Positions 42,106 through 54,635 are shown, numbered from the stretch's first letter. The stretch is DNA of 64,000 nucleotides from Melieria omissa (GCA_963971225.1 OZ020270.1:68330932-68394931), one strand, 5' to 3'. A program made the numbers and translations. The notes: a model not told the origin generated them from the letters alone.

Positions 42106-45100
42106 TTAACTGGCCATAACAACCCGTTATCGGGTTACGGCCTGCCGCAAAACTTCTCTCCAGGCGCCTCTGCTTTGCGCGCGCCTTCTCCAGTTAGTAA
42201 CACCAAGAGATGACAGGGCCTCTTCAACTTGGTCCTTCCACCGGAGACACGGCCTCCCTCTTCGCCGTCGACTTCCAACCATCGCATCAAACACCTTTTT
42301 CGCCGGAGCTTCGTCGTCCATGCGGCAGACATGACCGAGCCAGCGTAGCCGCTGGATGTTTATTCGCTGCGCTACGTCCATGTCCTTATACAGCTCATAC
42401 AGCTCGTTATTGGTTCGTATACGATAGTCGTCACCAACACGAACAGGGCCGAAGATTTTGCGAAGTACCTTCCTCTCGAACACTCCAAGGGCCGCTATGT
42501 CGTTTCGTGTCATTGTCCATGCTTCAGCGCCATAGAGGAGCACGGGCAAGATAAGCGTCCTATAGAGTGCAAGTTTTGTCGGTCGAGAGAGGTCTCTGCT
42601 TCTCAATTGCCTACCGAGACCGTAGTAGCACCCGTTGGCAAGAGTTATCCTTCGCTTTATCTCCAGGCTGACATCATTGCTGCAGTTGATGGCGGTGCCA
42701 AGGTAGACGAATTCCTTGACAACTTCAAAAGTATACCTGTCGGCCTCGACGTGAGACCCTAGCCGCTGCGAGTCCCTGCATGTAGACAGCATATACTTCG
42801 TCTTGCCCTCATTTACCACCAGACCCATTTTGGCAGATTCTCTTCCGATAGCCGCAAAGGCAGCGGTGACATCTCGCTTGTTACGTCCGATGACATCAAT
42901 GTCATCAGCGTAGGCAAGGAACTGGACACTTTTGTTGAAAATTGTGCCATTACGATGTACATCGGCCTTGCGCAGAACACTCTCCATGGTGAAGTTGAAG
43001 AGGTCGCAGGACAAAGGATCACCCTGTCTGAAACCTCGAACGGTATCAAAGGGGTCGGAGAGGTCACTTCCAACCTTGACGGAGCTGCGCGTATTGCTCA
43101 ACGTCGCTCTGCAAAGTCTCACGAGCTTTGCAGGGATACCAAGTTCAGACAATGCGGCATATAGGCGATCCATTATCGGGCTATCGAATGCTGCCTTGTA
43201 ATCGATGAAGAGATGGTGTGTATCGATTTGATTCTCATGGGTCTTCTCCAGGATTTGGCGTAGAGTGAATATCTGGTCGATGGTGGACTTACCAGGTCTA
43301 AAGCCGCACTGATAAGGTCCAATCAGCGCCTTGGCGAGTGGCTTTAATCTTTCACATAGTACGCTCGTCAGGACCTTGTATGCAATGGGAAGTAGGCTTA
43401 TACCCCTGTAGTTGGCGCATATTGTTGGGTCGCCTTTCTTCAGCACAGGACAAAGGGCACTGAGGTTCCAATCGTTGGGCATTCGTTCCTCCAGCCATAT
43501 TTTGCAAATGAGCTGATGCATGCACCCAATCAGCTCACCGCCGCCGGCCTTGAACAATTCAGCTGGTAGCCTATCCGGCCCTGCAGCTTTATTGTTCCTG
43601 AGTCGCTGGATAGCAACCCGGACCTCGTCATGGCTGGGCGGTGGCACATCCACACCGTCGTCGTCGATTGGTGCCATCTGGACATCTTCCTCGCCTGCGA
43701 GCAGCTTGGTGAAGTGCTCCTTCCACAACCTCAGCACACCCTGCGCATCCGTAACCAGATCCCCGTTTTCGTCTCTGCAAGAAGATGCCCCAGGCTTAAA
43801 TCCTTCCGTGAGACGCTTAACTTTTTGGAAGAATTTTCGGGCGTCATTCCTGCTCCTGCACTCCTCGATTTCCTCACGCTCGCGCCTTTCTTGCTCCCGT
43901 TTCTTGCGTCTAAAAAGGCACCTCTCTTTCTTCCTCTCCTCCCGGTATTTTTCTGTCACGGCTCGCGTGGCAGCCGACTGCAGGGTCTTCTTGTAGGCAG
44001 CATTCTTCGCTGCAGTGGCTGCGCGACACTCTTCATCGTACCATTGGTTTTTTGGTGGTGGGCGTCGAAAACCAAGGACATTTTCTGCGGCGGCGCGCAT
44101 AGAGTGGGATAAGTGAGCCCATAATCCGCCGATGTCATCAGGTGGAGAGGGGGAGCGACCGAGCTGGTTGGAGAGTTGAGCGGAGTAGGCTTCGGCTACC
44201 CCTTGTGATCGCAGCTTGCTGATGTCCAGCTTTCTTCGCAAACTAGGTTGTGCGGTCTTCGCTGCGCAAAGACGCATGCGCACCTTGGCTGCAACAAGGT
44301 AATGGTCCGAGTCGATGTTGGGACCTCGGAACGTGCGCACATCTAGAATGCTAGAAGCATGCCTTCCATCAATCACAATGTGATCAATCTGGTTGCGGGT
44401 TGATTGATCGGGGGATAACCAGGTCGCCTTGTGGATATCGAGGTGCTGGAATCTGGTGCTACTAACTACCATGTTTCGTGCCGCGGCGAAATCGATCAGC
44501 CTCAGACCGTTGTTTGTAGTGGTCGTATAGAGGCTGCACCGCCCGATAGTGGGACCAAATATACCTTCTCGCCCGACCTTTGCATTGAAGTCCCCGAGGA
44601 CGATTTTGACGTCATGGGCCGGGCACCCGTCGTAGACGTCCTCGAGCTTCGCATAGAAGGCATCCTTGGCCGCATCGTCCTTCTCTTCCGTCGGGGCGTG
44701 CGCGCAAATTAGGCTGATGCTAAAGTATTTAGCCTTGATGCGGATCGAAGCCAGTCGTTCGTTCACCGGATTGAACCGAGAGACGTGGTGGCGAAGTCTC
44801 TTACTGACCACAAATCCGCAGTCAAATTCGCGCTTCTCCGCATGGCAGCTGTACTAGATGTCGCAGTCTGCTCGCTTGGAGCAACCTTGTCGTGTCCATC
44901 GCATTTCCTGGATGGCGGTGATGTCAACCTTGCACTTTGTGAGGGCTTCCGCCAGTTGGATAGAGGCACCTTCCCTATAGAGGGTCCGGACATTCCAGGT
45001 GCATATCCTCAAATCGTGGTCCTTAAATCGTTTGCTGTGGTCGTCAACATTGTGGGCTCCTTCCGAGGCTTGTTTGCTGGCTTTCATTGGTATTTGATTT

Positions 45101-45303
45101 TCCGTGGCGGGCACCAAACCCTGCGCACAACCCAAATTTTAAGTCCTGGGGATTGGACTCGCTGCACACATTAGTTCACTATTCAGCGGGTGCCAAATAG
45201 CTATCCAGAAGGGCCGCGCGGAGGCTGTGCATCAGCTTGGATTGGACAGGGACAAGGATCGTTCTGGCGTTCGCCAAGTTGAACGCAATCAGAGACTTTG
45301 CGG
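42106..45303 (-). mobile_element. RTE-type LINE inserted in the BEL leader
   Basis: Single long ORF with APE endonuclease and RT and no RNase H, as in the RTE group. The 3' end (left) closes with a TTAAGTAAGTAAGTA tail, short repeats instead of poly(A), typical of RTE. The 5' UTR extends to about 45303. A related 5' fragment and 3' fragment are at 58285-58470. I could not find the target duplication. Confidence 0.82.
42127..45135 (-). pseudogene. RTE ORF: endonuclease-reverse transcriptase, one in-frame stop
   Basis: The frame runs from about 45135 to 42127. The endonuclease has TWNVRTLY near 45020, QEMRW near 44910, GDFNAKVG near 44590 and SDHY near 44305. RT has FIDYKAAFD near 43215, FRQGDPLS near 43035 and YADDIDVIG near 42915. 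The C-terminal domain has WLGHVCRMDD near 42335. One TAG at 44851-44853 divides the endonuclease after residue 94; otherwise the frame is continuous for about 1000 codons. Similar proteins are often annotated as craniofacial development protein 2-like, a LINE misannotation. Confidence 0.88.
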
Positions 45304-45312
45304 AGAGAGGAC

Positions 45313-46235
45313 ATGCATTTATTTATTCAGCATGTCTTACGTTTTATGGAGGTGGCGCTATTTATTTGATCAAGAAAACGATGGATCGATGTGTATGTGT
45401 ACGAATCTTGCAGGAAATCGTGCTACCGTATGTTAAATAAATAGCGCCACCTCCATAAAACGTAAGACATGTATTTATTTATTGAGCATGTCTTACGTTT
45501 TATGGAGGTGGCGCTATTTATTTGATCAAGAAAACGATGGATCGATGTGTATGTGTACGAATCTTGCGGGAAATCGTGCTACCGTATGTCCGTGAAAAAA
45601 CGCCAATGCTTTGATCTTCCAACAGGATTATAACCGAAAGCATACAAGCAAGGTCGCATGAAAGGAGCTTCGCAAAAGCAGGATTAGGGTTATGGAATGG
45701 CTCGCACAATCACCAGACTTCAATATAATTAAAAATTTGTGGTGTGACGTGAAGAGAGCAGTTGCTCACAATAATCTTTTAAATAATAATCAACTTTGAG
45801 AAGCAGTAGACCACGCCCCTAGAGAAAGATATGAAAATTTGGTTATTTCAATGCATCGGCTCTGTGCTGCAGTAATAGCCAAACAACAGTCACGCAACTA
45901 AATATTAATTTGAAGAAACATTACGTTATTACTATTTAACCACTAAATCTTTTAAAATGAAACACAATTGTTGCTTAATTTTTATGAGAGTAAAGCGATT
46001 TTTTTCTATTTCTACTATTTTTTTGACCGTCCATATTTTGGAGCTTTTGACGCATTTAATTTAAATCAAACCAAACTGAGTTTAATTCTTAAGTTTTCTT
46101 TTATGATTGCATTGTTAACACTTATAACTTGTTAAAAAAAAATACAAAATAAATATTTGTAAAGAAAAGCATATTATTTTTTCTTAATTTTCTTTTCGTT
46201 GTACGCGTACTACTATTATTTTGACCGCAACTGTA
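45313..46235 (+). pseudogene. Tc1-like transposon relic with internal duplication and inversion
   Basis: Decayed DD34E-type transposase: TMDRCVCVRILQEIVLPYV near 45375, QQD-N-KHTSK near 45615 and EWLAQSPDFN near 45695, where the conserved Asn-Pro-Ile-Glu-Asn motif has become IIKN, so the catalytic Glu is lost. The stretch 45327-45433 is repeated at 45486-45590, with a short inverted copy (45433-45470) between. The right TIR reads (inverted) CAGTTGCGGTCAAAATAATA, ending near 46234 next to TA. The left end is missing, probably lost at the RTE insertion. Confidence 0.75.
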
Positions 46236-46628
46236 CATACTTTTATTCACACAGATTCACATTCACTTCCCATACAAAAAAATTCACTTTTTCACAAATA
46301 AAGACAAATTTTCACACACATTTGACTACACATTTATATTATTTTTGTATTCTAGTACATACAATTCCCATTATTTTACATACATTCCCTACTCACATTT
46401 ACAAAACATTTATTTGGTTCCCATACATACAAATTTCCATTCCCTATACGTTTACACACACAGTTGTAAACTTTTTTACTCGACAGAGATACAAATTCGT
46501 ATTAACGAATTCTTCCCATTCTCAATAATCGTTCGCGCGGACGCGGTTAGACTACACGTCTATATCCCAACACCCTACATTTATATTTACTCAAACTTTT
46601 TACCCTTTGTCGAGCTTTTTTATACAAA
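46236..46628. other. rest of BEL/Pao leader
   Basis: AT- and pyrimidine-rich untranslated leader between the Tc1 relic and Gag, with many ACACA and TTTCCCA motifs like those at 41225-42100. No coding signal seen. Confidence 0.5.
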
Positions 46629-47855
46629 ATGCCTGTTGAGCGATCCCCTAAACGCCAACTTATCACAATGGATACTCCTTCCTCCAGATCCCCAAAGTCA
46701 ACCAATGCACGTTTGACAGTTCCTGTCACTCGGGAGCCACCAAACACTCGCTCCAAACTCTCTAGTCTGAAAGCAACCGATCCCAGTGTTGCCAAATTTA
46801 CTTTCGAGTACGATAGATAGGATTTGACCAAATCCCTGGTCCAAATTAAGCAAAAAAATTTGCAAGCCCAATGGGAGAGGCTTATGTGCGCACATGAGGC
46901 AGTCTTCATTGCTGAAGACAACAGCCAGCCCAACGGTTTCAAAGAGTCGGCTAGGCAAAAAATCGACGCCTGCACAGACCAGTACGAGTTGTGCATGGCT
47001 CAGATGTCGGACATCATTGAGATGCTCCAAACTCAGTCCCCCCAGCCCGCTGCGCATATGGAACCGGTTCGACCCCTAGAACCAGCAAATACCCCTTACA
47101 TTTGCCTACAAGTTCCGCCTTGTGATACCGAAACCTTTTTCGGGGGCTATGAGCAGTGGCCGTCCTTTCGGGACATGTTTACGGCAGTTTACATTAACCA
47201 CCCCCAGCTCACTCCAGCCCAAAAATTGTATCACCTCCGATACAAGACGCAAGGTAAAGCCGGTGCTATTGTTAAGCAATATGCATTAACCGATGAGAAT
47301 TTCGGAATCGCGTGGGAAGCCCTAAGATCCCGCTTCGAAAATAAACGCATACTTGTTGACACTCAAATCAGATCCCTCCTAAATATCGCTCCTGCCCACA
47401 CTGAAGATAGTGAGGCACTTCAGCGGATCCAAAACACAATAAACAATTGTCTGTCTGTTCTCAATACTCAGGCCGTAGACACTGACAATTGGGATCCGCT
47501 ATTGGTTTACATATGTTGTACCAAATTGCCCCAAGAGACACTATGGGAGCAATCATTGACATCCCGGAAGGATCTGCCACCCTGGTCGCAAATGGATGAG
47601 TTCCTGACCGGCAGATATGAGGTACTTGAACGGCTGCAAAGCATTCGTCCTTCTAAGCCAAAACCGTCTCAACCTTCGACTTCCAATGTCCTCCCAAATC
47701 GGCCACACAAATCCCTAAATTATCACGTTCAAGTGAAAAGGGACTTCGCGTGCAAACTCTGCAACGCAAATCATCCCATACGGACTTGCCAGAACTTCAA
47801 AAGACTCACCCCCAGAGTCGATTTAAATAGGTTAAGAAGCACAATCTCTGCGTAA
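46629..47855 (+). pseudogene. BEL/Pao gag with one nonsense codon
   Basis: From ATG 46629 the frame codes a basic N-terminus, a TAG at 46818-46820, then a DUF1759-type Gag core (FFGGYEQWPSFRDMF near 47140, YHLRYKTQGKA near 47230) and the start of a zinc-knuckle region (CKLCNANHPIRTCQNF near 47755). It ends at 47853-47855, after a one-base shift near 47825 moved the second knuckle into another frame. Confidence 0.85.
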
Positions 47856-49275
47856 ATTGTCTTGCGACATCTCACCTTGTTGAGAATTGTACAAGCAATT
47901 TTACGTGCGTATATTGTCAAATGAAGCACCATTCCATGCTTCATTCCCCAAAGGCAATGCGCAACCCTCTCAATCGCCCAATCGGTCACATTCGTACCGA
48001 TCACAGGTCGCAACAGCTCCAAAACTCCAAAAGAACGCACAACAGTTCCGCTACTCATTCCCCCCTTTCGGATGCGCAACCCCGCACATCGTCCAGGCAA
48101 AGTACGCCCAAAGTACAAGCCCTACGCTCTAATAATGGCACCCAATCTCTTCTGCCTACGGCACTGGTGTCCATTGAACGCTCAGGAAAGTTGTTTAAGG
48201 TTCGAGCGTTGATCGACCAAGCCTCTCAGCGTACCTTCATCTCCGCGAAGGTCCAGAAACGCCTCAAATTGCCGATCGAGAAATCCCCCTTCCAAATCTC
48301 GGGCATGGGCGGTCAGATTGTGCAAAATGCCAATCATACATGCTTCTTGACCTTGGCAGTCCCCCAATCGAGCACGAAACTCCCCGTGCAAGCAATCGTA
48401 CTCCAAGAGCTTACGAAATTGCTCCCACCTCGTCACATACACATCCCTTCAAGTCACCGGAGATCGATATAGTGATTGGCAGTGATCTCATCCCGCAGAT
48501 CATGCTCGAAGGTATCCACCGGAATGTATGTGGCAGCTTACTTGCCCAGCATACAGTATTCGGTTGGGTATTAAGCGGTCCAGTACCCCCTTCGCATTTG
48601 ACATGTGCCACAGAGGTACCAAGTCGCCATATGCATACTGGACCCGCCCTTCAAAATAATCTTCCCGCACTAAAGAAAGCCGTTTCGCAAGTGATTGCCG
48701 CCCTCAATCCCGTAGGGTTTCCACCCCAGGAATTAATGGAAAATCGCTTTGAACCCACTACTCCTGCAAACTCATTCCCAAACTGGCAAATTCCCCCCTT
48801 TGTTGCCAACCGTTTTGGCCCCGCAGGATGGCTTTCGCCTCTAATGAGGTCTCCCAAAAGGGTTCGCCAAAATCGGCCCACATTCACAGCAACTAACGGA
48901 AATTGCAATCCCTCGCAGTTCCTCATTGCACCGACTCCATCCCGGGTCCGAAAAGAGGACAGTCGCCAATCCAGTGCGACATGCTCCAAGAGCTGCAAAT
49001 CCCGCAGACGTCGGACTGATCGGGTATAAACTCCAAGATCTACGCGATCTCCCTCTTGGGTGGAACGGCTCCAGCAATTCTTCAATGCTGGGCCAAATAG
49101 TCATGCTCACACAGTTCCAATCCCAGATCAAAGAGCGGTTGACTGCCACCACCCTCTCGAAGAGCAAACCGACATTCTCGGTCGGGTCTCCTGCTTCTCT
49201 CAAGCCCTGCGAATATATGCACCTAAAATTCTCCAAATTCACTCCAAAAATTCCCCACACTGTGAAAAAGTAAAT
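47830..49275 (+). pseudogene. BEL/Pao zinc knuckle, protease and scraps of pol
   Basis: The frame continuing Gag gives CVNC...CTSNFTCVYC near 47855-47910 and a DUF1758-type protease (ALIDQASQRTFIS near 48210, ISGMGG near 48295). Near 48440 the frame shifts again into IDIVIGSDLIP and FGWVLSGPVP. RT is absent. NPADVGLIGYKL near 48985 and LGWNGSSN near 49055 match the RNase H-IN junction of BEL elements, after which the frame degrades. Confidence 0.75.
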
Positions 49276-49571
49276 GGCAACTCGTCCAACTTTATATATT
49301 TCCATATTCCCCCGGCTTTAGCTTAAGCGAACCCCGCAGCTTAGCCGTTTTCCCATACCCATGATGTCAGCCTCAATATTGTTATGTCCAAATAACTGAC
49401 ATCTTAATCTATTTGCAGATCGGTGACTACGCCCCACCCGCTGCAACAGCACTCCCTCGAGGACGAGGCATCGATGGATGGCACACCCGCACCCGCAAAA
49501 GCTGCACCACGGAGTCCTCGCCCGTCTGGCCCGCGGGATCCATTGATTGCAATATGCAATGGCGGCCGCGA

Positions 49572-49811
49572 TGGCTAAATGAGTGCTGTCTCTAATGATC
49601 TGTCTTTCCCACCGCTAATCCCTTCCTTTTCTTTCTCTTTGTACTCATGTTTCCCCCTATTTTCTGCTCCCCGGCTTCGGCCGTTTGTCTCGTTCAATGT
49701 TTCATGTATTCTTTGTTCACTTTTTATTCGACACCCGAAGAATAAAGACCGAAAACCCATAAACCCGAACCTACCGTGTTTTTTGTTCCTACCGCTCCGC
49801 CGACGTCAACA
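49572..49811 (+). repeat. BEL/Pao 3' LTR
   Basis: Matches 40557-40798 and is followed by AATAT, the second copy of the 5-bp target duplication. Confidence 0.88.
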
Positions 49812-49918
49812 AATATCATATTGTAAGACCCCTGTATAGTAGTATGTCACATCATTCCGTATTCACATTATAAGTACCCTGTATTCATGTTCATAAAAAG
49901 AAGTTAAACATAACTGTA

Positions 49919-51776
49919 AGGGAATTCTTTGTAAGGTGCCACTTTTTGTAATGAGCCACTCCTGCTCGATTTTGGCGTTCCAGCGATCCAAGCAAAAAAA
50001 TTCCTACCGTCATTTAAGGTATATATGACAACATCAATTTTGATGTGGGTTTTGAGGAAACAGACATAATAACACGGTCTGGGTAAATAAAAGTATCAAA
50101 TTTGGTTAAGAAAAAACATAAAAATCAAAACTGAAGGTTTTTCTTGCGGTGAAAAAGAAATCAAATACGCGCAAAAAACTAAGGTAAGACATGGTACATT
50201 AAAAATTGCAAAAGTTTGCCACGTCACTGGGCGAGCGACATAATTTGAAAAGTTACCGTTGTAACAGAATCCACTTCACTGTTTCATCAATTTTGTGTTT
50301 TGAAAACATTTCTTTTCTAGCTTAATTAGTTTTCAGTATTCCGTCGAAACAAGAACAAGGGCGGAAACGAATTTTGCACGTTTACTTAAATAATAGAAAC
50401 GTGACATACAAAACGATTGCAAAAAAATGCGAATACAAGCTATGCGACCCTACGAAGAACAATCCTTCGATTTATTGAAAACGTGGATGTGTCTATAAAA
50501 CCAGGAACTGCCAAAAATAGTTCGAGAAGAAATAAAACATTGGGAAAGAAGGTGGTAGATGCGCTTAAACGCAAGCCAGATATGTCGCTCTGAGATTTAG
50601 CGAAAAAATGCAATACCAACCACGTAAACATTTTAAGAATAAAAGAAAGATACGGTGTGAAGTCTTATGCAAAATATTAGGCGTCAAGGAGAGAATACAA
50701 ACAGCAAAAAATTGCCATTAAGCGACTTAGCAACGTGCCACTACTTCACTGCTGTCACTGAGTGGTATCAAAGAAAAAAAATCAATTTTGTTGCAAAGGA
50801 TATCAACCCGCCGAGTTGTCCATAGCTTCGGCCGATTGAGCGCTATTGGCCAATTTTGAAGACAAAATTGCGAAATTATTGTAAACCACCTTCAACAATC
50901 AAAGATTTTAAAAAAATTTACCTTCAGGCCACCAAAATGGTACCTAGCAAAACTGTTCAAAAGTTGATGGGGGTCATTAAACACAAAGTTCGATTATTCC
51001 AACGTCAAAATTTAAAAAAATTAAAATTGTGATTTTTTCTATTTTTTCATATTATAAGTTCAAATAAAATAACTAGTGAACAGATTTTTTTTTTATTTTT
51101 CATTAAACAAATTTTAGTTTACTTTTTGCAATTTTTAATGTACCATGTCTTAAGTATCAGTGTTGGACTTAATTTTTAATGCTTTTTCATAATCCGAAAT
51201 GATATCCCAGCATATCATAAGAGGGGATCATTTATTCAATGATTTCCAGAATTCCGTGAAAATGTAAAGTGCCACCTTTTTTTCTTTGTAAAGTGCTACC
51301 TCTCTTTTTTTATTGTTTTGTGATCCTATATCGGTAAAATGACTTTTTGTTGCTCGAAATCGTCATTAAAATGAATTTAAATTGCTCTTAGTAAATTTTT
51401 CAGTAATCCTATCATAAGGAATAAATTAGTTCAGTTTTGTTTATTAATTCCCATAAAATTTTCGTTTTATTCGTTACCATTCAATTTGCATTTTGCTTTC
51501 GGTCATTTTTATAGGAGATTTTGTAGAGATTTGTACGTTTTTAGCGATTTTTTTAGAGGGTGGCACTTTACATTAAAAAATTTTAGGGTATCAATTTGTA
51601 ACACTTTGGGAAATTGGCTGTAAAATTAGTATTTACAAAAATTCAAATTAGGTGTTTCCTTTGATCATAGCTCTTTAAACCCTCTTTCCAATGGTATATT
51701 AACATTGGCGATAAATTAATTTTCTAACGAATTATACGCCAAAAGCCATAGGGTGGCATATTAAAAAGAATTCCCC
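49919..51776. mobile_element. TIR element with AGGGGAATTC ends and TGCCAC subterminal motifs
   Basis: AGGGAATTCTTT near 49919 and AAAGAATTCCCC ending near 51776 are inverted, each followed inward by TGCCAC. TA flanks both ends. Motifs of the form GTAAAGTGCCACC recur near 51264 and, inverted, near 51560. No transposase belongs to it. It holds a second element at 50187-51150. Confidence 0.6.
50187..51150 (+). mobile_element. rosa/Tc1-mariner-like element, decayed
   Basis: Inverted ends AGACATGGTACATTAAAAAT at both sides next to TA. Between them are broken pieces of an IS630-Tc1-mariner transposase: a helix-turn-helix-like region near 50340-50600 and FVAKDINPPSCP followed by LRPIERYW near 50790-50860, where a conserved catalytic acidic residue sits. 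Several stops. The family is inferred from the INPPNCPQLRPIE-like signature. Confidence 0.65.
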
Positions 51777-51824
51777 TAAATGTTTGGCTGATGCAATCGT
51801 AGCGTACGCATACATTCATGTATA

Positions 51825-54024
51825 CAGTGCACTCGCGAAAACGTGAACTAATAAAAACCAAGGCTGTTTACGTTTACGAGATTGTTCAAGTTTACGATTG
51901 TTGAAAGCTACTTTTTTTTTTTGTGTGAAACTTCTTATAAAAAAGATAATTGAATTTAGTTTTATAACAAAAATCAGTTTATTTGCAATCTTTAATTTTT
52001 AAAAACAAAACAGTTAAATGAAAACGTAACATAACATTTCATTCATTACATTCAACACATACATATGTATGTTGTTGTTGTTGTTTGTTGTTTCTTATTT
52101 CTTAGGAGGTAAAACAATCAGTTATTTTTCTTTGTTGTTTTTTTGATTGTGCAGTCTTCAATACGTCCATGTCTCTTATGCGCCTCAACACATTGATATC
52201 GTTCACATCAACAACCTCGCGTACAGCCCATTCCAGCGCTCTGTTTAACGATTGCACAGCGTCTTTTGTATTGACTATGTTCTGGGGCTAATCATCGCAG
52301 TTTTCGTCTTCAGAAGTTTCATTCGCGTTGACTTCATCAAGCTCAACAATTTGCTCTACGCAATCCTCATTCCAGTCAGCGATGTTTGAAGTTGTGAACT
52401 CGCACTGCAAAGAAGTACACAATTTCAAAAAACACTTTTCAAAAGTATAGTTTGTAACATGAACAAACCTCGGCAATCATTGAATTAAGAAGATGAGCTG
52501 CGTTTGCTTCCAGAAGCTGTATTGGTCTTTCCCAACTTTCTTTTAAAATGCTTAAGGGTGTATTTTCGTCAAGGTCATCTGTATCGGCAACCATTTTGAG
52601 TATAATTTTCCAGCATTTGGCCAATGTATCCGTACATACTTTGCTCCAGGCGAATTCCAGAATACTGATTGCTTCTCGAAATGTTAGCTGTTTCAGAGAT
52701 TCCAGCAACTCACATTTTTTTGTAGCCATTGAAGCTAGAAGACTGGTTCTGTAATGCAGTTTTGTGATTCTTATTGCATTCTGGTCCATTGGCTGAATGA
52801 GAGGTGTCACATTTGGTGGCATGAACATTGCAATTATAGATCCATCATCCGATATGAGTTCAGTTTCAGGTGGATGGCATGGAGCATTGTCGAGTAACAA
52901 AATGGCTTTAACTGGCAATCCCTGTTTGGTTAAAAACTGTCTTACCTAAATGTGAAAGGACTTTAAAATGTTGTTTTAAAGGATAAAAAATGCTTACCAC
53001 AGGTACAAAGCAGTTGTGGTATCAATCCTTAAAAATCGCAGAGGTCATCCAAGCTGATTTCGAGCTTTTGTAATGAACAGGGCACTAAAAATTTTTGAAG
53101 CTGCGAGGATTCTTAGACTTTCCTATGACAAGAAGCTTTAGTTTATGCGCCCCTGTCGCATTTGTACAACACAAAAAAGCTACGCGCTGTTTCTCTGTTT
53201 TAGCACCTGGTGCACTCTTTTCCAACGATGACACATACGTTTTTTGTGGTAAAATTTTCCAAAATAATCCCAACTCGTCAGCATTATAAAGTTGGTCCTT
53301 GCTGATGTCGAGTTCTTCCATTTTTTGTTTAAGCTTCAGCATAAATGGATCGACCAACTGCGGTTTAGTTTCTGATAGTTTCTCTCCACAAATTTTGAGC
53401 AGCCGAATGCCGTACCTTTTTTTAAACTTTTGCAGCCAACCATCACTGGCATTAAAGCCAGAGTCTGTTTCATGAAACTTGTTGTGCAACTCTTTGGCCT
53501 TTACTTTTAAGATTAGCCCGCTTACAGGAAAATTGTTATTCCTTGTCTTAATAAACCATCGGTACAGAGCTTTTTCCATTTTTGGTAGTACTGACGGCCG
53601 CAATGTTATGCGCTTCCCCGGCCCAACAAACGTGTTACTCATGCAAACCAAAATTTTGGTTTTATTTTTTTTTTAAGGAGCAAATTGTTGACTTGACGAC
53701 ATCGTATTGTTTTGCAACACTAGATCCACTTTCCAGCTTATTCAAAATTTCGGCTTTTTTTGCCAAAGTTAAAACTGTTGGTTTTTTAGACATTCTAAAA
53801 TGTAAATTCACGCAAGCAAACAAAAAAGCATTGGCGAAAATGTGACAAACCAAGTGTCAGTTTTGCACATTTGTATTGAAATAAGTTAAAAAGGGACGAG
53901 TGGGTGTTCACGTTTTAGAGCCTTCAAGCATTGTTCACGTTTTAGAGTATTCAATAGGAAAAAAAAGTGTTCACGTAATGGAGTATTCACGTAATCGAGT
54001 GTTCACGTTTTCGCGAGTGCACTG
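51825..54024 (-). mobile_element. pogo/Jerky-like transposon, 2.2 kb, decayed
   Basis: TA target sites (51823-51824, 54025-54026) flank CAGTGCACTCGCGAAAACGTG ends (first 20 bases match perfectly inverted). The ends continue as repeats of GTTCACGTTT and TTCACGTAAT motifs, likely transposase binding sites. It encodes a spliced transposase on the minus strand. Confidence 0.87.
52288..53793 (-). pseudogene. pogo/Jerky-like transposase with two introns
   Basis: Start ATG 53793. Exon 1 (53793-52998) has a psq-type N-terminal HTH, a CENP-B-type HTH (NASDGWLQKFKKRYGI near 53440) and the first Asp (YNADELGLFW near 53285). Intron 52946-52997 has GTAAGC and TTTAG. Exon 2 (52945-52469) has LLLDNAPCHPP (second Asp) and PPNVTPLIQPMDQ (third). 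Intron 52405-52468 has GTTTGT and TTGCAG. Exon 3 ends at TAG 52288. Lesions: a homopolymer frameshift near 53665, a TAG near 53085 and a TGA for Trp near 53030. Function lost. Confidence 0.82.
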
Positions 54025-54154
54025 TATTTGTAACTGCAAAGACATGTCATCGTTTCTTATGAATTGATACGCACAACATAGGTTTGTTGAAGGCGGAACG
54101 TTGCAGTGATCGTTATTTCGCCTATATAAGCTTTTCCAAAATAAATTCAGTAAT

Positions 54155-54474
54155 ATGGACGGGAAACGTAAAAAGTGGAGCCTGGAGGAGGAGCAGACCT
54201 TCCTGGAGTGCTGGGAAGGCAAAGCGGATAGTCTACGGGGTTGCAGGAAGAACACGCATATATAAAAGGAGATGGCGATGGGCATTTCTGTCTCTGGGTT
54301 GAAAGTAAAATTTAAAATGTAAAAATATGACTTCCAAGTACAAATACGTTACTAAGCAGTTATTATTTGTTGGTTTTCTTGTATATAGAAAGATGAAAGC
54401 AGAAATGGGGCCTTCCGAGGCATCGCCGTCAACCTCAAAAAATCACAAACATGAACAAAAATCACCTGGTAGAG
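54155..54474 (+). pseudogene. Myb/SANT-like (MADF-type) gene fragment
   Basis: ATG 54155 begins a basic KRKKWSLEEEQTFLECWEG motif, followed by LRGCRKNTHI and, after a TAA at 54263-54265, KEMA. This is the pattern of Myb/SANT-like DNA-binding domains found in fly regulators and Harbinger accessory proteins. A likely second exon begins after a TATATAG acceptor near 54390 (KMKAEMGPSEASPSTSK). A TATATAAG box lies about 30 bases upstream of the start. Probably a broken copy; the function is unknown. Confidence 0.55.
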
Positions 54475-54635
54475 TTTACTCGTTTTTGGTGTAAACGCTT
54501 GACAGTTCTTAAACTTAATAGAGCTCTTAAATGTATCTAAGCACTCTGTGGAAATACAACAGCGGTTCTCACTCTTTGTAGTATTTAACACGTTGAAGAC
54601 CGCATTAAAAAATCTTATTTCTCACATAGGGACAT

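Larger units (their letters stand above)
40557..49811 (+). mobile_element. BEL/Pao LTR retrotransposon, RT deleted, with nested insertions
   Basis: LTRs 40557-40798 and 49572-49811 are near-identical, start TGGCTAAATG and end GTMAACA, and are flanked by the 5-bp duplication AATAT (40552-40556 and 49812-49816). The primer-binding site is TGGTCCTTCGAGCC. Gag and the DUF1758-type protease are recognisable, then RT is missing and only scraps of the RNase H-IN junction remain. An RTE LINE and a Tc1 relic occupy 42106-46235 in the long leader. Multiple stops and frameshifts make it dead. Confidence 0.88.

Noticed and set aside
42127..44811. Host craniofacial development protein 2-like gene
   Set aside because: Endonuclease-RT order, YADD and the repeat tail show an RTE LINE; the host-gene name is a common misannotation.
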